DNA from: Lytechinus variegatus
Lineage: Eukaryota; Echinodermata; Echinoidea; Temnopleuroida; Toxopneustidae
NCBI RefSeq assembly: GCF_018143015.1
Contig: NC_054752.1
Location: 5,319,216 to 5,383,215 of the forward strand
Length of the DNA stretch: 64,000 nucleotides
Direction: 5' to 3'
Positions 57,463 through 64,000 of this stretch are shown one piece after another. The notes below the pieces were generated by a model that was not told the origin of the DNA, made no database searches, and worked only from the letters and a program-made list of their open reading frames with translations. Positions within the stretch are counted from its first letter, which is position 1. Every line of letters begins with the position of its first letter. The translations under genes were made by a program, and so were the position numbers.

Positions 57463-60400
57463 AGCTGTTAAACGAAGATAAAATTATCTTCATGTAGCTG
57501 TAAGAGGAAGATGAAATTATCCTCATGTAGGTGTTAAACGAAGATGAAATTATCTTCACGTAGCTGAGTAACGAAAATGAAATTATATTCATGTAGCTGT
57601 AAGAGGAAGATGAAATTATCCTCATGTAGGTGTTAAACGAAGATGAAATTATCTTCATGTAGGTGTTAAACGAAGATGAAATTATCCTCATGTAGGTGTT
57701 AAACGAAGATGAAATTATCTTCATGTAGCTGTTAAACGAAGATAAAATTATCTTCATGTAGGTGTTAAACGAAGATGAAATTATCCTTATGTAGGTGTTT
57801 AACGAAGATGAAATTATCTTCATGTAGCTGTAAGAGGAAGATGAAATTATCTTCATGTAACTGTTTCACGAAGATGAAATTATCTTCATGTAGGTGTTAA
57901 ATGAAGATGAAATTATCTTCATGTAGCTGTTAAACGAAGATGAAATTATCTTCATGTAGCTGATAAACAAAGATGAAATTATCTTCATGTAGCTGTTAAA
58001 CAAAGATGAAATTATCTTCATGTAGCTGTTAAACGAAGATGAAATTATCTTCATGTAGCTGTAAGAGGAAGATGAATTTATCTTCATGTAGCTGTTAAAC
58101 GAAGATAAAATTATCTTCATGTAGGTGTTAAACGAAGATGAAATTATCTTTATGTAGGTGTTTAACGAAGATGAAATTATCTTCATGTAGCTGTAAGAGG
58201 AAGAGGAAATTATCTTCATGTAACTGTTTCACAAAGATGTAATTATCTTCATGTAGCTGTTAAACGAAGATGAAATTATCTTCATGTAGCTGTTAAACAA
58301 AGATGAAATTATCTTCATGTAGCTGTTAAACGAAGACGAAATTATCTTCATGTATGAGGAAGATGAAATTATCTTCATGTAGCTGTAAGAGGAAGATGAA
58401 TCTATCTTCATGTAGCTGTTAAACGAAGATGAAATTATCTTTATGTAGGTGTTAAACGAAGATGAAATTATCTTCATGTAGCTGTAAGAGGAAGATTAAA
58501 TTATCCTCATGTAGGTGTTAAACGAAGATGAAATTATCTTTACGTAGGTGTTAAACGATGATGAAATTATCTTCATGTAGGTGTTAAACGAAGATGAAAT
58601 TATCCTCATGTAGCTGTTAAAGGAAGATGAAATTATCTTCATGTAGCTGTAAGAGGAAGATGAAATTATCCTCATGTAGCCGTTAAACGAAGATGAAACT
58701 ATCTTCATGTAGCTGTGTAACGAAGATGAAATTATCTTCATGTAGCTGTAAGAGGAAGATGAAATTATCCTCATGTAGGTGTTAAACGAAGATGAAATTA
58801 TCTTCATGTAGGTGTTAAACGAAGATGAAATTATCCTCATGTAGGTGTTAAACGAAGATGAAATTATCTTCATGTAGCTGTTAAACGAAGATAAAATTAT
58901 CTTCATGTAGGTGTTAAACGAAGATGAAATTATCTTCATGTAGCTGTGTAACGAAGATGAAATTATCTTCATGTAGCTGTTAAACGAAGATAAAATTATC
59001 TTCATGTAGGTGTTAAACGAAGATGAAATTATCTTTATGTAGCTGTTTAACGAAGATGAAATTATCTTCATGTAGCTGTTAAACGAAGATGAAATTATCT
59101 TCATGTAGCTGTAAGAGGAAGATAAAATTATCTTCATATAGCTGAGTAGCGAAGTTGAAATTATCTTCATGTAGCTGTTAAACGAAGATGAAATTATCTT
59201 AATGTAGCTGTAAGAAGAAGATGAAATTATCTTCATGTAGCTGTTAAATGAAGATGAAATTATCTTCATGTTGCTGTGTAACGAAGATGAAATTATCTTC
59301 ATGTAGCTGTTAAACGAAGATAAAATTATCTTCATGTAGGTGTTAAACGAAGATGAAATTATCTTTATGTAGCTGTTTAACGAAGATGAAATTATCTTCA
59401 TGTAGCTATTAAACGAAGATGAAATTATCTTCATGTAGCTGTAAGAGGAAGATAAAATTATCTTCATATAGCTGAGTAGCGAAGTTGAAATTATCTTCAT
59501 GTAGCTGTTAAACGAAGATGAAATTATCTTAATGTAGCTGTAAGAAGAAGATGAAATTATCTTCATGTAGCTGTTAAATGAAGATGAAATTATCTTCATG
59601 TTGCTGTGTAACGAAGATGAAATTATCTTCATGTAGCTGTTAAACGAAGATGAAATTATCTTCATGTAGCTGTTAAACAAAGATGAAATTATCTTCATGT
59701 AGCTGTTTAACGAAGATGAAATTATCTTCATGTAGCTGTAAGAGGAAGATGAATTTATCTTCATGTAGCTATTAAACGAAGATAAAATTATCTTCATGTA
59801 GGTGTTAAACGAAGATGAAATTATCTTTATGTAGGTGTTTAACGAAGATGAAATTATCTTCATGTAGCTGTAAGAGGAAGATGAAATTATCTTCATGTAA
59901 CTGTTTCACGAAGATGAAATTATCTTCATGTAGCTGTTAAACGAAGATGAAATTATCTTCATGTAGCTGTTAAACAAAGATGAAATTATCTTCATGTAGC
60001 TGTTAAACGAAGATGAAATTATCTTCATGTATGAGGAAGATAAAATTATCTTCATGTAGCTATAAGAGGAAGATGAATTTATCTTCATGTAGCTGTTAAA
60101 CGAAGATGAAATTATCTTTATGTAGGTGTTAAACGAAGATGAAATTATCTTCATGTAGCTGTAAGAGGAAGATGAAATTATTCTCATGTAGGTGTTAAAC
60201 GAAGATGAAATTATCTTTACGTAGGTGTTAAACGATGATGAAATTATCTTCATGTAGGTGTTAAACGAAGATGAAATTATCTTCATGTAGCTGTGTAACG
60301 AAGATGAAATTATCTTCATGTAGCTGTAAGAGGAAGATGAAATTATCCTCATGTAGGTGTTAAACGAAGATGAAATTATCTTCATGTAGGTGTTAAACGA

Positions 60401-60840
60401 AGATGAAATTATCCTCATGTAGGTGTTAAACGAAGATGAAATTATCTTCATGTAGCTGTTAAACGAAGATGAAATTATCTTCATGTAGCTGTGTAACGGA
60501 GATGAAATTATCTTCATGTAGCTGTTAAACGAAGATAAAATTATCTTCATGTAGGTGTTAAACGAAGATGAAATTATCTTTATGTAGCTGTTTAACGAAG
60601 ATGAAATTATCTTCATGTAGCTGTTAAACGAAGATGAAATTATCTTCATGTAGCTGTAAGAGGAAGATAAAATTATCTTCATGTAGCTGAGTAGCGAAGT
60701 TGAAATTATCTTCATGTAGCTGTTAAACGAAGATGAAATTATCTTAATGTAGCTGTAATGTAGCTGTTTAACGAAGATGAAATTATCTTCATGTAGCTGT
60801 AAGAGGAAGATGAAATTATCTTCATGTAACTGTGACAGGA
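57463..60840. repeat. 33-bp minisatellite, ~100 copies
   Basis: Unit GCTGTTAAACGAAGATGAAA plus TTATCTTCATGTA. Within it GAAGATgAAATTATCTTC is a near-perfect dyad. Recurrent variants are GTAAGAGGAAG, GTGTAACGAAG, GAGTAGCGAAG and GTTAAACAAAG. Higher-order copies are visible: the GAGTAGC variant at 59,141 and 59,471 is 330 bp apart (10 units), and TAACTGTTTC at 57,858 and 58,221 is 363 bp apart (11 units). Because 33 is a multiple of three, long minus-strand frames repeat MKIISSSFNSY; there is no evidence that they are translated. Absent from A and B at the same site. Confidence 0.95.
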
Positions 60841-61116
60841 AGATATATATATGTGTGTTTGTTTATCTATTTATTTGTATTGATTAATACATATAAAATT
60901 ACATTTATACAAATGTATATGCTGTTTTCACGTGTTTCCTTTTTATTCGCTCAAGTAAACTCAGTTATGGAAGGAATAGGAGTGTGTGTATTGGACAAAG
61001 ATCAATAAGTGAGATAAGTGGATGACTGAGTGCAGATATGTGATAAAAAATTCTAAGAATGAGAAAGGTGACATTTTAAACAAAAATGAACAAGGATTCG
61101 TTCATTTTGAAAAGAT
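60841..61116. other. Extra sequence beyond the minisatellite
   Basis: Not present at the matching sites in A (about 2,560) or B (about 39,700). It starts with ATATATATGTGTG and has no recognisable feature. It probably came in with, or was the source of, the minisatellite block. Confidence 0.4.
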
Positions 61117-62166
61117 TTATTGTTTATAATTTGTGGTTCATATTGAAATATGATACATGAAAACATCAAAAGATGTTTGGATTAACCGTTTAAAAAACAA
61201 CTATCGCAAACATTCCAGATTCCCAATTAAGTTTTGATCGTCTTTCCCAATCAAGTTAATTTACTTTCTTTAGATGAAAAGATGTAGTCAAAAAAATCTT
61301 GAATAAATCATTGATATAAATAACTTCAGTACGCATGAAAAATAAAAGAAATCTAACCGATTTTAGATCTTTAGGTGATTATAATAAATGCGCCTGCGAA
61401 TACACAATTTCCTCCGTCTGTGTCATTCACATAATTGAACATAAATTTCCAGCAAAACAGTCACTGCCCGATACAGTATTAAAATAAACGTATTTACATC
61501 GGTCTACCACAAACATCTAACTGATCATGTTTTTTAAGCGAATGAATCAATCTTTATGTACCTGAATCTGTTGATATAAAATCGAGCAGCAATAAAAAAA
61601 AAGTCTTCTGTTAAACTCTTGCAGATATTCATTTAGATTCTTGGGAAGAAAAGATGTAAGCAAACAGTTTCGATTACACAAAGCATCATTAAAACCATTT
61701 CCGTTAGGATGAAAATGAAAGAAATCCAGCAAATTGCAATTATCGTTTTCATGCGCCTGCAACTAAATCGTAATTGAACATAGATTTAATAGACATTCTT
61801 GCAAGCAAAACAGTCATTGACGTAGGCCTTCTTGAATGGAACGTATTAAAAGTTTATCATAAATATGCAACTGTTCATTAAAAACAATTTTAATCTAAAT
61901 GCACAAGGACATTCAAAAGCAAAACCAGCCATCAATTTAAATAAATTTCCCGTTTAACTCTTGCAAAATCACCTATTCATATAGCAATTAGATTAAAAAG
62001 CAATAAGCCAAACGTTTTCCTGTAATGAACCCCGAAAACCAAAAACAAACATAACATAGCTATAACATAGCTATAGATGACCAAAATGGATTAAATCACT
62101 TTCAAATGTGCATTCTGGTAACAACAGATCCCGTTTAGTAAATAAACACTGTACTGGTACATTTTG

Positions 62167-63126
62167 TTTATGTGGCTGCCCCCAATTTCATTTTGGCAGC
62201 TTCCCGCGCCCCTTGTGGATGCGCGTTTTTTACCCTATTATCTACGCGCTGCGCTAATTAGTTTTAAGTCTCTTTACCAGTGATTCTTCCGATAATAAAA
62301 GATAATTATTTATTTTCACATTATTTAAATTATTAATCGAACGAATTGTATCATAATTTCTGTGTATAATAGTAGTTTATATTTGTACTTTATATACTTT
62401 TTCTCGGTCTAACTTGCCAATTCAGTGTAATTATAAAACGTATTTTTCTTGATTATATTTTATGATATGAATGCGCGCAAAGTGCCATGACAGCCCAAAA
62501 TAACTATTTTCTCGATTTTGTCACTTTGCTGTTATTTGACCTTGAAGGAGACCTTCGTTTACGGCTCCTCTTTGCAAAATCTATTTTAGCATTACTGCCA
62601 TGCAAAAGTTATTTATGTCCAGTCAACGAGGTGAGTTAGATCGAAAAAAGTTTTTCTTATTCATGATATTGCTGATATAAATTATTAATCAATTCTTTAT
62701 TTTCATGTAATATTATTCTAACGATTCTGGAATGTGATAGATATTTATGTTTCGGAATTTGGTTGATATTGATGTGCTTTTTGTTTATATTACGTAATTG
62801 TACTTGAAACTTAGTGACATGACAATTGGTTATGTATGATGAGAATTAGTTAAGAATTTTTGTATAAAATGTTAAATGATCGTATACGTCTTGTTTGAAA
62901 TGTCATAGTTGAGGAAATTTCACTAAAAGAGTAATTTAATAAGACTTGATTAATATATGTTTAATTGGAAAAGATATTATGGCAATGTACATATTCGGTA
63001 TGAAATTAATTGTTTGAATTGTTCAATGTTTGTTACAGTTTCATGGAATTGTTTGGAATAAACTTTCAACATCCGTCTAAACGTTGGATCTTTTGACTTT
63101 GTCTAAATAACTTGGTGGCAGTTACA
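62167..63126 (+). mobile_element. LTR-like insertion ending in TGGTGGCAG
   Basis: About 960 bp, absent from A (near 3,530) and B (near 40,655). It contains AATAAA (63,057-63,062) some 50 bp before TGGTGGCAG, like an LTR polyadenylation site followed by a primer-binding site. No target duplication could be read and no coding sequence follows, so it is an LTR fragment at most. Confidence 0.4.
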
Positions 63127-63337
63127 GGTTACCAAGTCCCAATTGTAAAATGATACATGATTTATGTTATGTACAATGTATTCTTTTTTGCAAGAGCACA
63201 AAGTGCAATTTACCCAAATGTACCGGCATGATTACATAACTGAGAAACATTTTACTGCTCTTTTTTACATATTGAACTGAACTAAAATGAAATATACACG
63301 GGTATAGTAATAAAAAGCTGCTATGCAGACATAATTA

Positions 63338-63341
63338 ATAT
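63338..63341. other. Empty target site of the 5.7-kb element
   Basis: CATAATTAATATTAATG is continuous here, whereas duplicon A has the 4,209-9,887 element between two copies of ATAT at the same place. Confidence 0.75.
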
Positions 63342-63603
63342 TAATGTTTACTCACGCCAACAAAGCGACGCCGGAGTCTGGTATACTAGTAAGATATTCT
63401 GAAACAACGTGTACAATAAAAGAGTATAATCCTGATAGGTTTTCAATATAAATATGAAGCTTACCCACAAAGAAACCATGGATTACAATGAATCATGCGT
63501 TTTCACTGTGCTTTTTTCTTTTCAATTTGAAAGCATATAAGCATATAATGGTAAGATGTAGCAACATTCCCAATATCATTTGTTTGTTTGGTCTTATTAT
63601 CTG

Positions 63604-64000
63604 TCACGGATCTATATAGAGGATGAATGTCTTTTTGAATATGAGAATATTATCTCCATCAGATGCAATCATATTCCCTGATGACGTCATAATCACTCGA
63701 GATGCGATTAGGTGATTGAATCTATCATGTTTATTCAGTCTAGTTGATAGAGGGAATGATGCTACTCTTCTCTTCTTCATATGACCCTCACTCATCACCT
63801 GATCAATCACACACGTCTTGTCCTCATCATCTGATGTCACGACGTAGAGGTCGTCTGTCATACGATCAACACACACATTCCAGATGACATCACTGTGGGG
63901 GATTTCCCTATGATCACCCTCTCTGTCAATGATGAGTGCTCTGCGATCTTCTATTCTGGGTTGAGCGATGATGTGACCTGATGACAGCACATCGCACATT
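63604..64000 (-). CDS. B-box/TRIM-like protein gene, 3' part (runs off the window)
   Basis: The last ~131 codons of a paralogue of the gene at 10,151-11,965, open through the right edge of the window. It reads MCDVLSSGHIIAQPRIEDRR, with Arg (AGA, 63,955-63,957) where copy A has TGA. It continues through the propeller-like end to ...KKTFILYIDP, four residues longer than A. No break is visible in this part. The B-box and coiled-coil parts should lie beyond 64,000. Confidence 0.8.
   Translation of the reverse strand, partial: MCDVLSSGHIIAQPRIEDRRALIIDREGDHREIPHSDVIWNVCVDRMTDDLYVVTSDDEDKTCVIDQVMSEGHMKKRRVASFPLSTRLNKHDRFNHLIASRVIMTSSGNMIASDGDNILIFKKTFILYIDP

Larger units (their letters stand above)
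56411..64000. repeat. Duplicon C (right segmental copy)
   Basis: Starts inside the palindromic MITE (equivalent to about 1,770 of A) and follows A to about 4,205, then jumps to 9,888 because the 5.7-kb outer element is absent. It reaches the B-box gene at 63,604. Insertions particular to C are the SINE (57,139), the minisatellite block (57,463-61,116) and the LTR-like piece (62,167). The B/C junction joins the 8,985-equivalent to the 1,770-equivalent, as expected from unequal exchange or deletion between tandem copies. Confidence 0.8.

Noticed and set aside
57455..60715. Long minus-strand reading frames (up to 466 residues) of MKIISSSFNSY-type repeats
   Set aside because: They follow from the 33-bp period being a multiple of three. 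There is no non-repeat domain, signal peptide or start context, and the frame breaks wherever a unit loses bases.
57463..60840. CRISPR-like array
   Set aside because: Units are contiguous without unique spacers, there are no cas genes, and the genome is eukaryotic.

Overview
This is a window of an animal nuclear genome, most likely an echinoderm and probably a sea urchin. The evidence is AT-rich, intron-bearing DNA with very few coding segments, a RING-less B-box/TRIM-like intronless gene of a kind greatly expanded in echinoderms, a Gmr1-type Ty3/gypsy retrotransposon (a deuterostome group known from sea urchins), and several dispersed repeats I associate with sea urchin DNA. The species assignment is inference. 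I see no prokaryotic-style operons, no rRNA gene and no functional tRNA gene.

Layout. (1) 1-11,965 is duplicon A: a CT-rich minisatellite, non-coding DNA, a nested set of DNA-transposon-like elements (4,209-9,887, containing 4,748-9,247, containing a long inverted repeat at about 5,430-8,965), then a B-box gene on the minus strand broken by one in-frame stop. (2) 12.0-37.4 kb is not duplicated in the window. It starts with a palindromic CCACG/CGTGG array, then an 11.7-kb interval bounded by perfect 36-bp terminal inverted repeats (14,704-26,410). That interval has subterminal tandem arrays at both ends and encloses a spliced minus-strand gene of unknown family (exons at 24.8, 21.3, 20.6 and 19.0 kb). 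The gene's first intron is packed with consecutive foldback elements. Pyrimidine-rich and gene-free DNA, tRNA-derived SINE fragments, an LTR-like fragment and a second palindromic array follow. (3) 37,426-56,410 is duplicon B, a second copy of duplicon A in which the middle of the long inverted repeat is flipped. It has been hit by a TTAA-flanked MITE, an 8.1-kb LTR retrotransposon (44,066-52,159, minus strand, 5-bp target duplication) and a 1.8-kb Tc1/mariner-like element. (4) 56,411-64,000 is duplicon C, a third copy that begins part-way through. It carries a tRNA-derived SINE, a roughly 3.4-kb array of a 33-bp minisatellite and an LTR-like insertion, and it runs off the window inside an apparently unbroken second copy of the B-box gene.

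Because the three duplicons are paralogous, they supply empty sites for each other. The retrotransposon, the SINE, the TTAA MITE and the 5.7-kb outer element can each be dated relative to the duplications and their target-site duplications read directly. The strongest structural observations are: the integrase-before-RT retrotransposon, whose two LTRs differ by a 21-bp micro-inversion; the 11.7-kb TIR-bounded unit enclosing a spliced gene; the long inverted repeat whose ~185-bp units each carry a palindrome of AGGTCA half-sites; the cluster of foldback elements in one intron; and the 33-bp minisatellite with its own dyad and higher-order structure.
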